Shown piece after piece: positions 36,427 to 46,194 of a stretch of 58,291 bases of DNA. The position numbers and the translations under genes were made by a program. The DNA comes from Clostridiales bacterium (lineage in GTDB: Bacteria > Bacillota > Clostridia > Lachnospirales > Lachnospiraceae). The notes below the pieces were generated by a model that was not told where the DNA came from, made no database searches, and worked only from the letters and a program-made list of their open reading frames with translations. Position 1 is the first letter of the stretch. Every line of letters begins with the position of its first letter. The stretch spans positions 2,246-60,536 of the forward strand of contig JAJQIK010000042.1 of the NCBI GenBank assembly GCA_021199255.1, written 5' to 3'.

Positions 36427-37909
36427 ATTAAGCGGCGTTTCCCTGCAGGTTAAGATCAGCAGTATCTATATCCTGACCAATCTTCTGGTCATGTGTGTGA
36501 ATGTGGTACTGCTTCTGGGGATCAATAATATTTCCAGGAGGCTGGATATGGTATATCAGGATAATCTGCATCTGAATGAATTGTCTGATATGCTTACCAC
36601 CGTACAGGATAACATGACAGACTACTTGAGTTCCAAGACCAGCGATTCCCTTGAGAATTATTATCGGAGCGAACAGGATTACCGCACCATGATGGAGAAT
36701 CTGAATGAAGAAATCACAGGCATATCCTTTGACCGGATGGAGCGCAATATCCGATATATGTCGGAAGACTATCTGGAAGAGGTGGGTCAGACCATTGAGG
36801 CCAAACGGGGACGTAATGTGGAGAAATACCGGGTTCATTATGAAGAGGCAACCCGGATGTATGAGTATATTCATACCTATATTTCAGGCCTGAATATGGA
36901 AAGGTTCAGAAATAATTCCGAACAGTACAGCGCGCTGTTACAAAGATTTCGGCTGTTTGAGGTGATTTCGCTTATTTCCATGGCGTTGGTGATGGCGAGT
37001 AATGTGTGTATTATTATCAGCCTGGTAGGCACCAGTATCCGTCCTCTTAAGAAGCTGGCCGGTTCCGCGGACGAAGTGGCCAGAGGCAATTTTGATATTG
37101 AGCTTCTGCCGGTGGAATCGCAGGATGAGGTGGGAGTGGTTACGGGAGCCTTTAACCAAATGGTAGTCAGCATCGGCAAATATATCGAGCGTCTCAGGGA
37201 AAGTATGGAGGCGGAGCGGGAACTGAAGGAACGGGAGCTGATGATGGAGACTCATTTAAAGGATGCAAGGCTGAAATATCTACAGGCGCAGATTAATCCC
37301 CATTTTCTGTTTAATACCCTGAATGCAGGAGCCCAGCTTGCCATGATGGAGGAGGCCGACAGGACCTATGAGTATGTGCAGAAGGTGGCGCAGTTTTACA
37401 GGTACAATATGAAGAAAAGCGAGGAGACAGTTACCATTGCGGATGAAATCGAGATGGTAGATTACTATGTCTATATTCTCAACGTGAGATTTGCCGGCGA
37501 TATTCATTATGAGAAGCGGATTGATCCCACCCTGCTTTCCGTGGAGATGCCTGGTATGATTTTGCAGCCCATTGTGGAGAATTGTGTGAATCATGGTATC
37601 CGGGAGATGGGAGGCGATGGAAGCGTCTGCCTTTCCGTTTATCGGACAGAGAAAGGGGTATGCATCAGCGTGAAGGATAACGGAATCGGTATGAGCCGGG
37701 AGACGATTGATCAGATCATGAGCGGAAGCTACAGAGAAGAGGGCAGGAATACAGGTTCTAACGGCATTGGTATGGACAATGTAATTTCCCGCATGAAGCT
37801 TTTTACCAAGAATGAAAATGTCATGGAGATTTCCAGCGAGGGTGCGGGAATGGGAACAGAGGTATTCATCTATCTGTGCGACGGACAGGAGCGGAGAGAA
37901 AATGTATAA
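36413..37909 (+). CDS. YesM/LytS-type sensor histidine kinase
   Basis: A 498-residue membrane kinase. Two membrane segments (about 16-38 and 184-206) flank an extracellular helical sensor region, then come a HAMP domain (RPLKKLAGSADEVARGNFDIEL), the His-kinase box QAQINPHFLFNTLNAG with phosphorylated His297, and an ATPase domain with NCVNHGIRE, DNGIGM and GIGMDNVISRM. I chose the ATG at 36413, six bases after GAGAGG; ATG 36407 is possible. It overlaps both neighbours, which points to coupled translation of sensor, kinase and regulator. It phosphorylates the regulator at 37902. Confidence 0.92.
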   Translation: MKPGKLSGVSLQVKISSIYILTNLLVMCVNVVLLLGINNISRRLDMVYQDNLHLNELSDMLTTVQDNMTDYLSSKTSDSLENYYRSEQDYRTMMENLNEEITGISFDRMERNIRYMSEDYLEEVGQTIEAKRGRNVEKYRVHYEEATRMYEYIHTYISGLNMERFRNNSEQYSALLQRFRLFEVISLISMALVMASNVCIIISLVGTSIRPLKKLAGSADEVARGNFDIELLPVESQDEVGVVTGAFNQMVVSIGKYIERLRESMEAERELKERELMMETHLKDARLKYLQAQINPHFLFNTLNAGAQLAMMEEADRTYEYVQKVAQFYRYNMKKSEETVTIADEIEMVDYYVYILNVRFAGDIHYEKRIDPTLLSVEMPGMILQPIVENCVNHGIREMGGDGSVCLSVYRTEKGVCISVKDNGIGMSRETIDQIMSGSYREEGRNTGSNGIGMDNVISRMKLFTKNENVMEISSEGAGMGTEVFIYLCDGQERRENV

Positions 37910-39497
37910 AATTATGCTGGCGGATGATGAGGGGATTGTAATAGATTCCCTGAAATTTATTATCGAAAAGGAATTTGGCGACGTGTGCCAGATTGAATAT
38001 GCCAAGACGGGCAGAAGCGTGATTGAACTGGCGGAGAATTTTCGGCCTGATATCGCGATCATGGATATTCAGATGCCGGGCATCAACGGTATCCAGGCGA
38101 TGCAGGAGATTCGGGAGAGCAACAGTCATGTGGTTTTTATTGTGATGTCTGCCTACGACAAGTTTGATTATGCCAAGGAGGCCATCAGGCTCGGCGTGCT
38201 GGAATATATCATGAAACCCATGGAGAGAAATAAAATCGTTGCGGCGCTGCGTAAGGCTATGGAACAGATCGACAGGGAACGGGCGAAGAGGAGTAATGAC
38301 CTGTTAATCAGGGAAAAGCTGGAGACGGTAGTGCCGATCATTGAGAGCGGCCTGATCTATGATATTCTCCTGCAGGAACATTTTACGGAGGATATTGACA
38401 GCTATCGGACGTTACTGGGGATCGAAGAGCATTATGCCTATATGGCTGTCGTGGTATGCGGCGATGCCCAGGAGGGGAACCACATGACCAATGCAGTGGG
38501 AAGCAGCGTGCGGATACAGCAGTATAGCCAGCATATCCGGGAAGCGCTGAAGGAAGGGTTCCCGGGCTGTATTGTGGGAACCGCCATGGCGAATAAGGTC
38601 GCAGTGATGGTGCCCGTCGGGGAGGGATGCCTGGCGTATAATCAAAGAATTGAGATTATTGATAAATCCAGGGAAATCGCGAGAAAGCTGCGAAAGAAAA
38701 CGGACGGCAGTTTTCGTATCGGGATAGGCGCCGTAAAGGGGCTGGGAGAAGTCCGGGAGTCTTATCAGGAGGCCCTGGCGGCACTGGTGAAAACGACTGG
38801 CAGCGTGGCTCATGCGGACGATCTGCCTATCCGGTGTGAGTATGGGGGAAATTATCCGATTCATCTGGAGAAATTGATTTTTCAGAAAGTGGAAAACGGA
38901 GAAATGGATCAGGCTATGGGAGCGGCGGAGGATTTCTTTCACTGGATGGTTGAGAATTATCCGGACAGCGTGATGGATATCCGGTTAAAGGTGTTGGAAT
39001 TTGTATTGTGGGCGGAGCACTTTGCCTACGAAAACGGAGGGATGACCTATGAGTTTAATTCCCGTAAGGACTACTTGCCCACGGTGATGAATACGGAAGA
39101 TATGAAGGAGCTGGAGCGCTGGTTTGTGTTAAAGATCAGCGAGGTATGCCAGAATATCCTGCGCAAAGGGGCGGAAAAGTCCAGCAGCGTGATTGAGACG
39201 GCAAGGGAATATCTACAGACGAATTACAGCAGGGATATTTCCCTGGACGATGTGTCCAGAATGGTTAATATCAGCCCCTATTATTTCAGCAAAATTTTTA
39301 AGGAGGATACCGGAGAGGGATTTGTGGAATATCTGACTGGCCTCCGCATGGACAAGGCGAAGGAACTGCTTACCACCACGGAATATTCCATGAAGGAAAT
39401 CTGTTCCAGAGTAGGGTATGCGGACCCCAATTATTTCAGCAGAACCTTTAAGAAGAATGTGGGTGTGACGCCCACCGAATACAAAGAGGGAAAATAA
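37902..39497 (+). CDS. Response regulator with AraC-type DNA-binding domain (YesN-like)
   Basis: A 531-residue regulator. The receiver domain (1-120) begins YKIMLADDEG and has phospho-acceptor Asp55 in DIAIMDIQMPG. A long middle region (about 130-420) follows, then a C-terminal AraC/XylS double helix-turn-helix (about 430-531) with DISLDDVSRMVNISPYYFSKIFK and MKEICSRVGYADPNYFSRTFKKNVGVTPTEYK. The ATG at 37902 overlaps the kinase stop by 8 bp. It most likely activates the sugar transporter genes downstream (39545-46021). Confidence 0.93.
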   Translation: MYKIMLADDEGIVIDSLKFIIEKEFGDVCQIEYAKTGRSVIELAENFRPDIAIMDIQMPGINGIQAMQEIRESNSHVVFIVMSAYDKFDYAKEAIRLGVLEYIMKPMERNKIVAALRKAMEQIDRERAKRSNDLLIREKLETVVPIIESGLIYDILLQEHFTEDIDSYRTLLGIEEHYAYMAVVVCGDAQEGNHMTNAVGSSVRIQQYSQHIREALKEGFPGCIVGTAMANKVAVMVPVGEGCLAYNQRIEIIDKSREIARKLRKKTDGSFRIGIGAVKGLGEVRESYQEALAALVKTTGSVAHADDLPIRCEYGGNYPIHLEKLIFQKVENGEMDQAMGAAEDFFHWMVENYPDSVMDIRLKVLEFVLWAEHFAYENGGMTYEFNSRKDYLPTVMNTEDMKELERWFVLKISEVCQNILRKGAEKSSSVIETAREYLQTNYSRDISLDDVSRMVNISPYYFSKIFKEDTGEGFVEYLTGLRMDKAKELLTTTEYSMKEICSRVGYADPNYFSRTFKKNVGVTPTEYKEGK

Positions 39498-39544
39498 GGC
39501 TTGCAATTGCGCTGCGCCGCAGGATGAAGCCGGGGAGGATTCTG

Positions 39545-40591
39545 ATGAAAAGAATAATAAGTATGCTGACGGTTTTGTGTCTGCTGGCGGGAACGGTTTC
39601 CTGCGGCAGTACTGAGAATGAGAATCAGGTGAGAGAGCGCCGGGAGGAAAAAATTCAGATAGGCATGAGCTTTGATTCTTTTGTGATTGAAAGATGGCAG
39701 AGAGACCGGGATATTTTTGTGTCGGTGGCCAAAGAACTGGGCGCGGAGGTCAATGTACAGAACGCCAATGGGGATGTGGAAGAACAGCAGAAACAGATCG
39801 ATTATTTTATCCAGAAGGGCATGGATGTGATTGTGGTGATCTGTATTGATTCTGAACCTTTGCTGGCTTCGGTGCAGAAGGCGCAGGCGGCGGGAATCAA
39901 AGTCGTGGCTTACGACAGGCTGATTGTGGACGCGGACGTGGATTTGTATATTTCCTTTGATAATGCCAGGGTAGGCGCTATCATGGCGGAAGCCCTGATC
40001 GATGAAGGAATTGCCGGAGGGAATGTGGTCATGCTGGGGGGAAGCCCGACGGATCATAATGTGCCTATGGTGGAAGGGGCGTTTCTGGAGATTATGGAGG
40101 AAAATCATGTGACCATACTGGATGCGGTACACGCGGAGGGCTGGAGGGCGGAGACCGCCGCCGACTATATCTACGACCATCCTGATGTGATCGCCCAAAC
40201 CGACGCTATTATGTGCGGCAATGACGACCTGGCCACGCAGACGGTGCGCGCCCTGGCTGAGAAACGTAAGGCGGGAGATATTCTGGTGGTAGGGCAGGAC
40301 GCGGATCTGGCGGCCTGCCAGCGGATTGTGGAGGGCACGCAGGTTATGACCGTCTATAAACCGGTGGAGAAGCTGGCGGCGCGGGCTGCGGAAGCGGCTG
40401 TCGCCCTGGCGCAGGAGGAGACGGTGGCGGGAGACGATGTGACTGTGATGAGCAATGGGGAATATGAAGTGCCCTATATCGGACTGGAGCCGGTTGGGGT
40501 AGATAAGGACAATATCGATGAGGTGATTATCGCCAGCGGTTTTCATTTAAAAGAGGATGTCTATCTGAATGTGCCGGATCAAATGCCCTGA
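39545..40591 (+). CDS. Sugar-binding lipoprotein, ChvE/XylF type
   Basis: A 348-residue lipoprotein with signal peptide MKRIISMLTVLCLLAGTVSC and a type 1 periplasmic-binding domain. Segments such as IQIGMSFDSFVIERWQRDRDIF, VVAYDRLIVDADVDLYISFDN and AIMCGNDDLATQTVRAL match the D-xylose/multiple-sugar binding group. GGGGAGG lies at 39532-39538; the upstream ATG at 39524 sits ahead of that site and was rejected. It is co-transcribed with the two-component genes and separated from the main transporter by a terminator, so it may serve sensing or be a second receptor for the same permease. Confidence 0.85.
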   Translation: MKRIISMLTVLCLLAGTVSCGSTENENQVRERREEKIQIGMSFDSFVIERWQRDRDIFVSVAKELGAEVNVQNANGDVEEQQKQIDYFIQKGMDVIVVICIDSEPLLASVQKAQAAGIKVVAYDRLIVDADVDLYISFDNARVGAIMAEALIDEGIAGGNVVMLGGSPTDHNVPMVEGAFLEIMEENHVTILDAVHAEGWRAETAADYIYDHPDVIAQTDAIMCGNDDLATQTVRALAEKRKAGDILVVGQDADLAACQRIVEGTQVMTVYKPVEKLAARAAEAAVALAQEETVAGDDVTVMSNGEYEVPYIGLEPVGVDKDNIDEVIIASGFHLKEDVYLNVPDQMP

Positions 40592-40665
40592 GCAGGCGCA
40601 ACATTGGCGGCGGAGCCGTTTCCCGGGAAGGAAATTGGTAAGGATAACAGGAAAATTTTGCGTTC

Positions 40666-40707
40666 GGAGTCCGGCATGACATGAATTTGTGCTAGGACTC
40701 CCTTTTT
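40666..40707 (+). terminator. Terminator after the sensor/regulator operon
   Basis: GGAGTCC (40666-40672) pairs with GGACTCC (40695-40701), followed by T5. It divides the sensor operon from the transporter operon. Confidence 0.8.
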
Positions 40708-40846
40708 GATGGCTTTCAGAGCCTTAAAAATTTGCAGAAGGTCATAAATTATTCCTATTTTATGTATGATATATTATATTTGCGGACGGGCGAAAGCACG
40801 TTGGCGGTAATATCAATTCATATAATGATAGGGAGGAAAACAGAAC

Positions 40847-41983
40847 ATGAAAAAGAAATTATTGAGCATGACTTTAGCGACGGCCATGATGGCGTCCGTA
40901 TTAGCCGGATGTGGCAGCTCTTCTGCTTCTACCGAGACGGCGGCGTCTACGGGGGAAACAGCTGCGGAAACCACGGAAGCGGCTACGGAAACGTCGGCTG
41001 CAGCCGGAACAAAGGTTGGCGTATCCATGCCGACTAAGGATCTGCAGAGATGGAATCAGGACGGTTCCAATATGCAGTCTGAGCTGGAAGCGGCAGGCTA
41101 TGAGGTTGATTTACAGTACGCCTCTAATGATGTGCAGACACAGGTGTCCCAGATTGAGAATATGATTTCCGGTGGCGCCCAGGTGCTGGTAATCGCGGCG
41201 ATCGAGGGATCTTCCCTGGGCGAGGCGCTTGATATGGCTAAGGCAGCTGATATCCCGGTCATCGCTTATGACCGTTTGCTGATGAATTCCGATGCGGTTT
41301 CTTACTATGCGACCTTTGATAACTATATGGTAGGTACTAAGCAGGGCGAATATATCGTTGACGCGCTTGATCTCGACAACGCAGACGGCCCCTTTAATAT
41401 GGAGATTACAGCCGGTGACCCTGGCGATAATAATGCGGGCTACTTCTACAATGGCGCTATGGATGTGTTGAATCCTTACATTGAGGAAGGCAAGCTGGTA
41501 GTCGTTTCCGGCCAGACATCCTTTGATGAGGTTGCAACCCCTACCTGGGCAACGGAGACGGCACAGTCCAGAGCGGAGAATATTCTTTCCTCTAACTATG
41601 CGGACGGCACTCAGCTTGACGTATGGCTTTGCTCCAACGACTCTACGGCTCTTGGCGTTGAGAACGCTTTGGCAGCTAACTACAACGGCGAATATCCCAT
41701 TATCACAGGCCAGGACTGCGATATTGAGAATGTGAAAAACATGATCGCTGGTAAGCAGTCCATGTCCATCTTCAAGGATACGCGTACCCTCGCGTCCCAG
41801 GTGGTTAAGATGGTAGGCCAGATTTTAAATGGCGAGACCGTCGATGTGAACGATACGGAAACATATGACAACGGCACAGGCGTTATTCCTTCTTACCTTT
41901 GCGAGCCTGTATTTGCGGATGTCAATAACTATAAGGAGTTGTTAATCGATTCCGGTTACTATGCGGAGAGCGATTTACAGTAG
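40847..41983 (+). CDS. chvE: Multiple-sugar-binding lipoprotein (ChvE-like)
   Basis: A 378-residue lipoprotein: lipobox SVLAGC, Thr/Ala/Glu-rich linker (about 25-50), then the ChvE-type domain VGVSMPTKDLQRWNQDGSN, with IPVIAYDRLLMNSDAVSYYATFDNY and a long ITAGDPGDNNAGYFYNGA loop. This is the receptor of ChvE-GguAB (MmsAB) transporters, which handle galactose, arabinose, xylose or glucose. AGGGAGG precedes the ATG. The ATPase and two permeases follow. It differs clearly from the binding protein at 39545. Confidence 0.9.
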   Translation: MKKKLLSMTLATAMMASVLAGCGSSSASTETAASTGETAAETTEAATETSAAAGTKVGVSMPTKDLQRWNQDGSNMQSELEAAGYEVDLQYASNDVQTQVSQIENMISGGAQVLVIAAIEGSSLGEALDMAKAADIPVIAYDRLLMNSDAVSYYATFDNYMVGTKQGEYIVDALDLDNADGPFNMEITAGDPGDNNAGYFYNGAMDVLNPYIEEGKLVVVSGQTSFDEVATPTWATETAQSRAENILSSNYADGTQLDVWLCSNDSTALGVENALAANYNGEYPIITGQDCDIENVKNMIAGKQSMSIFKDTRTLASQVVKMVGQILNGETVDVNDTETYDNGTGVIPSYLCEPVFADVNNYKELLIDSGYYAESDLQ

Positions 41984-42026
41984 AGAAGGTTTTCAGTTTA
42001 AAACTAACATCATACGGCGATAACAG

Positions 42027-42050
42027 GCAGGCGGGGGCGATCCCGCCTGC
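42027..42050 (+). other. Intercistronic hairpin between binding-protein and ATPase genes
   Basis: GCAGGCGGG and CCCGCCTGC (9 bp perfect) around a 6-nt loop, without a T-run. In this position such stems usually protect the 3' end of the binding-protein mRNA and raise its level over the membrane subunits. Confidence 0.6.
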
Positions 42051-42103
42051 TAATGCTAAGAATATTTATAAAATGGCGATAGAAATGATTGGGAGGGATA
42101 CAG

Positions 42104-43642
42104 TTGGCAAAGGTTTTGCTGGAAATGAAAAATATTACCAAGATATTCCCCGGCGTTAAAGCGCTTGATAATGTCAATTTGCAGGTGGAGGAAGGCGAAA
42201 TTCACGCCCTTGTCGGTGAAAATGGCGCTGGGAAATCCACCCTGATGAACGTGTTAAGCGGCATTTACCCTTACGGTACCTATGAAGGTGATATTGTTTA
42301 TAATGGTGAAGTTTGCAAATTTAATAAAATAAAAGATTCCGAAGAAAAGGGCATCGTCATTATCCATCAGGAGCTGGCGCTGGTGCCTTATATGTCCATT
42401 GGTGAAAATATGTTTCTGGGTAATGAACAGGGCAGGAAAAATGCCATCGACTGGGATCAAACTTACGCGGAAGCAGACAAGTATCTGAGAATGGTGGGAT
42501 TGGAGGAATCCTCCAAAGTCCTCGTAAAGGAAATCGGTACAGGCAAGCAGCAGTTGGTAGAGATCGCCAAAGCGCTTGCCAAGCACGCGAGGCTTTTAAT
42601 TCTGGATGAGCCTACCTCTTCCCTGAACGAAACTGATTCCAGGGCCCTGCTGGATCTGATGCTGGAGTTCAAGAAACAGGGTATGACAATGATTATTATC
42701 ACTCATAAACTAAATGAGGTTGCATATGTAGCGGATAAAATTACGGTAATCCGTGACGGCTCTACGATTGAGACCCTGGATAAACGGACTACCGAGATTT
42801 CGGAAGACCGGATTATTCGGGGGATGGTCGGACGTGAGCTGACCAACCGCTTCCCAAAGCGTCAGAATGTAAAGATTGGCGATATTAATATGGAAGTAAA
42901 GGACTGGACGGTATACCATCCGCTCTATCCTGAGCGCAAGGTAGTGGATCATGTATCCATGAATGTCCGTAAGGGCGAGGTCGTAGGAATTTACGGGCTG
43001 ATGGGGGCGGGGCGTACCGAGCTTGCCATGAGTATCTTTGGGCAGTCCTATGGCATCGGCATTACGGGTACCCTGACTTTAAATGGCAAAGAGGTGGTCT
43101 TAAAGACGCCCAAAGAGGCGATTAGGAATAAGCTTGCCTATGTCACAGAGGATAGAAAGGGAAACGGACTGGTATTGTCTAACCCGATTAAGATTAATAC
43201 CACCCTTGCGAATCTGGACAGCATCAGTAAGCACAAGGTGATCGATAAAGACCGGGAATATCGGGTGGCGGAAGAATACCGAGAGAAGCTTCATACCAAA
43301 TGCCCTTCCGTAGAACAGAATGTGGGAAATCTTTCCGGCGGTAACCAGCAGAAGGTGCTTCTTGCGAAATGGATGTTTACGGAACCTGATATCCTGCTTC
43401 TGGATGAACCAACAAGAGGTATCGACGTCGGCGCGAAATATGAAATTTACTGTATTATCAATGATCTGGTAGCGGCGGGAAAATCGGTTGTCATGATTTC
43501 CTCCGAGTTGCCTGAAGTCCTGGGTATGAGCGACAGAATCTATATCATGAACGCCGCCAGGATTGTGGGAGAGTTAAGGGCGGAGGACGCGTCCCAGGAA
43601 ATCATCATGGCAAATATTCTAAAATCAGGGAAGGGAGAATAA
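42104..43642 (+). CDS. mmsA: Multiple-sugar ABC transporter ATP-binding protein
   Basis: A 512-residue tandem ATPase of the RbsA/XylG/GguA type. The first half has Walker [17 protein letters not shown]. The second half has signature [14 protein letters not shown] and Walker [21 protein letters not shown]. In the second half the Walker A region reads [10 protein letters not shown], with Arg in place of Lys, as is usual for this class. Translation begins with TTG at 42104, seven bases after GGGAGG (42091-42096); an upstream TTG at 42089 overlaps that ribosome site. It powers the permeases at 43645 and 44846. Confidence 0.93.
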   Translation: MAKVLLEMKNITKIFPGVKALDNVNLQVEEGEIHALVGENGAGKSTLMNVLSGIYPYGTYEGDIVYNGEVCKFNKIKDSEEKGIVIIHQELALVPYMSIGENMFLGNEQGRKNAIDWDQTYAEADKYLRMVGLEESSKVLVKEIGTGKQQLVEIAKALAKHARLLILDEPTSSLNETDSRALLDLMLEFKKQGMTMIIITHKLNEVAYVADKITVIRDGSTIETLDKRTTEISEDRIIRGMVGRELTNRFPKRQNVKIGDINMEVKDWTVYHPLYPERKVVDHVSMNVRKGEVVGIYGLMGAGRTELAMSIFGQSYGIGITGTLTLNGKEVVLKTPKEAIRNKLAYVTEDRKGNGLVLSNPIKINTTLANLDSISKHKVIDKDREYRVAEEYREKLHTKCPSVEQNVGNLSGGNQQKVLLAKWMFTEPDILLLDEPTRGIDVGAKYEIYCIINDLVAAGKSVVMISSELPEVLGMSDRIYIMNAARIVGELRAEDASQEIIMANILKSGKGE

Positions 43643-43644
43643 AA

Positions 43645-44814
43645 ATGGAACAAGGAAAGATTACGGCTTCTTTAAAAAAATACACCATGGTTATTGCCCT
43701 GATTCTGGTGATTGCATTCTTCTATTGGAGTACGGAGGGCAAAATCCTTTACGCACAGAATATTAACAATTTAATCTCGCAGAACGCTTATGTGTTTGTG
43801 CTGGCGACCGGTATGCTGCTCTGTATTCTGACCGGCGGTAATATCGATCTGTCCGTGGGCTCGGTGGTATGCTTTGTGGGCGGTATCGGAGCGGTCATTA
43901 TGGATCGGGATATGAGTCCCTGGGCGGCAGTTGCCGTTATGCTGATTGTGGGTCTTCTGGTGGGAATGTTCCAGGGCTTCTGGATTGCCTATGTCAAGGT
44001 GCCGCCTTTTATCGCCACTCTGGCGGGTATGTACGCTTTCAGGGGGTTATCCAACGTTGTCCTGCAGGGATATGCGGTTTCTGTTTCCAATACGACGTTC
44101 CTGAACGTGTTCGGCGGTGGCGCGGACTGCTATCTTCCTGATTTCCTGGGCGGAGGAAGCCTGAATATGACCTGCCTGGCGGGAGGGCTTCTGATCGCGG
44201 CTCTTTACATATTTATGACGCTTAGAAGCCGGATCAGGAAAAAGACCAGGGGGTATGCAACGGAGCCCTTTGCGGGGGAACTGGTCAAAACTGCTTTGAT
44301 CAGCGCGGTGATTATCTGGCTGTTCTATAAATTGGCAAATTATAAGGGGATTCCAAGCGCCCTTATATGGATTGCTTTGGTACTGTTGGTTTATGCCTAT
44401 ATCACATCCAGAACCACAATCGGACGTTATCTGTACGCGGTCGGGGGGAATGAAAAGGCGACAAGACTTTCCGGTGTCGATACGAAAAAGGTTTATTTCT
44501 TCGCTTATGCCAATATGGGACTTCTGGCGGGTCTGGCGGGTATTCTGACCATTGCCCGGGCTGCATCCGCACAGCCGACTTATGGACAGGGCTATGAAAT
44601 GGACGCCATCGCGGCCTGCTTTATCGGCGGCGCTTCCGCTTACGGCGGCGTAGGCTCCGTAGTAGGTATGGTAGTGGGCGCTACGCTGATGGGCGTGATC
44701 AATCAGGGTATGAGCATCATGGGCATGGAAGCAAACTACCAGAAGGTCGTCAAAGGCCTGGTGCTTTTGATTGCGATTATCTTTGACGTCATGTCTAAGA
44801 AGGAAAAGAAATAA
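43645..44814 (+). CDS. mmsB: Multiple-sugar ABC transporter permease 1
   Basis: A 389-residue permease of the BPD_transp_2 (RbsC/XylH/GguB) type with about ten membrane segments. Motifs include FVLATGMLLCILTGGNIDLSVGSVVCF, TTIGRYLYAVGGNEKATRLSGVD and AACFIGGASAYGGVGSVVGMVVGATLMG. It starts 2 bp after the ATPase stop codon. The gene at 44846 is a close paralogue, so the channel may be a heterodimer. Confidence 0.92.
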   Translation: MEQGKITASLKKYTMVIALILVIAFFYWSTEGKILYAQNINNLISQNAYVFVLATGMLLCILTGGNIDLSVGSVVCFVGGIGAVIMDRDMSPWAAVAVMLIVGLLVGMFQGFWIAYVKVPPFIATLAGMYAFRGLSNVVLQGYAVSVSNTTFLNVFGGGADCYLPDFLGGGSLNMTCLAGGLLIAALYIFMTLRSRIRKKTRGYATEPFAGELVKTALISAVIIWLFYKLANYKGIPSALIWIALVLLVYAYITSRTTIGRYLYAVGGNEKATRLSGVDTKKVYFFAYANMGLLAGLAGILTIARAASAQPTYGQGYEMDAIAACFIGGASAYGGVGSVVGMVVGATLMGVINQGMSIMGMEANYQKVVKGLVLLIAIIFDVMSKKEKK

Positions 44815-44845
44815 AGAAGAGTGTGCAGGTCACGGAAAGGATATG

Positions 44846-46021
44846 ATGAATATGAAAAATGCTTTGGAAGTATTAAGAAAAAATACGATGATATTTGTCC
44901 TGGTGCTGGTCTTTCTCTTCTTTACGCTGATGACAAAGGGACAGATGTTTACGGCGCTTAATTTCAACGCCTTGATTACACAGAATGCCTACGTATATAT
45001 TCTGGCGACCGGTATGCTGATGTGTATGCTGACCGGCGGTAATATCGATTTGTCCTGCGGCTCTTTCGTCTGCTTTGTCGGCGCTGTGGGCGGTATCTGT
45101 ATGGTTACCAGGGAGATGGGCACGGGCGTTTCTATTTTGGTTATGTTGTTGGTCGGGATTGTTTATGGAGCGATATTGGGGTATGTCATTGCTTATCTGA
45201 ATATTCCGCCGTGGATTGCTACCCTTGCGGGTTATCTGGCGTTCCGGGGCTGGGGAACCGCCTTGTTGAGTGCGAACAGCTCCACAGGAAGCATTGCGCC
45301 CTTTCCTCAGACTTATATTAAGATTTTCTCGGGCAAGATCTGGGAGACCGCCATTGGCGTCCTGAATGTCCCCTGCCTGATTGTGGGTATGATCGTCAGT
45401 ATTTTTGTGGTAATCCTCAATATCCTCAACAGAAGGAGCAGAAGCAGAAAAGGCTATGAAGTCGCTTCTGCCTGGTCTATGGTTCTTAAAACAGTGATTA
45501 CCGTGGCAGTGATTATGCTGTTTGCCTATAAGCTTGCCTATGCGGGCGGTATTCCGACCGTATTGATCTGGGTGGTAGCTATTGTGTTGCTTTACGAATT
45601 TATCACCTCTAAGACCACCATAGGACGTTATTTCTACACCATCGGCGGCAATGCGGAGGCAACGAGGCTTTCCGGTGTGGATACCAGGAAAATTATGTTT
45701 CTCGCTTATCTGAATATGGCGGTGCTGACCGTTATCAGCGCTTTTACCGTGATTGCAAGATTTCAGGCAGCCAATTCCACCGCGGGCACTAACTATGAGA
45801 TGGACGCTATTTCCGCCTGCGTAGTCGGCGGGGTATCCGCTTATGGAGGCTCCGGGTCTGTGTTTGGTATGGTGGTGGGCGCTACGCTGATCGGCGTGAT
45901 TAATTTGGGTATGAGTATTATGGGAATCGACGCCAACTGGCAGAAGGTCATCAAGGGCGTAGTACTGTTAGCGGCGGTTGTCTTTGAAATCTTGAACAAT
46001 AAGGATAAAACCAGGGCATAA
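44846..46021 (+). CDS. mmsB: Multiple-sugar ABC transporter permease 2 (tandem paralogue)
   Basis: A 391-residue permease with the same architecture as the preceding gene: YILATGMLMCMLTGGNIDLSCGSFVCFVGA, TTIGRYFYTIGGNAEATRLSGVD and ACVVGGVSAYGGSGSVFGMVVGATLIGVIN align directly. It differs in the N-terminus and in the segment after IPPWIATLAGYLAFRGWGTALL. The start is one of ATG 44843, 44846 or 44852; I prefer 44846, which follows AAAGG at 5-bp spacing. It is the last gene of the operon, which a terminator closes. One ATPase serving two permeases suggests an asymmetric channel. Confidence 0.9.
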   Translation: MNMKNALEVLRKNTMIFVLVLVFLFFTLMTKGQMFTALNFNALITQNAYVYILATGMLMCMLTGGNIDLSCGSFVCFVGAVGGICMVTREMGTGVSILVMLLVGIVYGAILGYVIAYLNIPPWIATLAGYLAFRGWGTALLSANSSTGSIAPFPQTYIKIFSGKIWETAIGVLNVPCLIVGMIVSIFVVILNILNRRSRSRKGYEVASAWSMVLKTVITVAVIMLFAYKLAYAGGIPTVLIWVVAIVLLYEFITSKTTIGRYFYTIGGNAEATRLSGVDTRKIMFLAYLNMAVLTVISAFTVIARFQAANSTAGTNYEMDAISACVVGGVSAYGGSGSVFGMVVGATLIGVINLGMSIMGIDANWQKVIKGVVLLAAVVFEILNNKDKTRA

Positions 46022-46032
46022 AAAAACAGGGG

Positions 46033-46073
46033 AAAGAAGTCGTATGCGCGGCAGCGCAGCGGCTTCTTTTTTT
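46033..46073 (+). terminator. Terminator after the sugar transporter operon
   Basis: AAAGAAGTCG pairs with CGGCTTCTTT (one wobble), with an inner GCGC/GCGC stem, ending in seven T. Confidence 0.85.
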
Positions 46074-46122
46074 GGTGGGAATGAACTATTTATAAAAACT
46101 TTGTAAAATCTTCAAGAGTCTC

Positions 46123-46151
46123 TTGCTATCCTTTTTTTTTTGACTGATAAT
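46123..46151 (+). promoter_or_regulatory. Promoter of the ABC exporter pair
   Basis: TTGCTA (46123-46128), 17-bp spacer containing a run of ten or more T, GATAAT (46146-46151). The T-run could make expression sensitive to slippage in spacer length. Confidence 0.6.
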
Positions 46152-46194
46152 AGGTGAAGATTAAGACGCAAACGTTCTTGAATGGAGGGATATC

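Noticed and set aside
39431-40546. Long open frame (371 codons) on the minus strand
   Set aside because: It lies fully opposite a well-supported sugar-binding lipoprotein, has His/Arg-rich shadow composition and no ribosome site.
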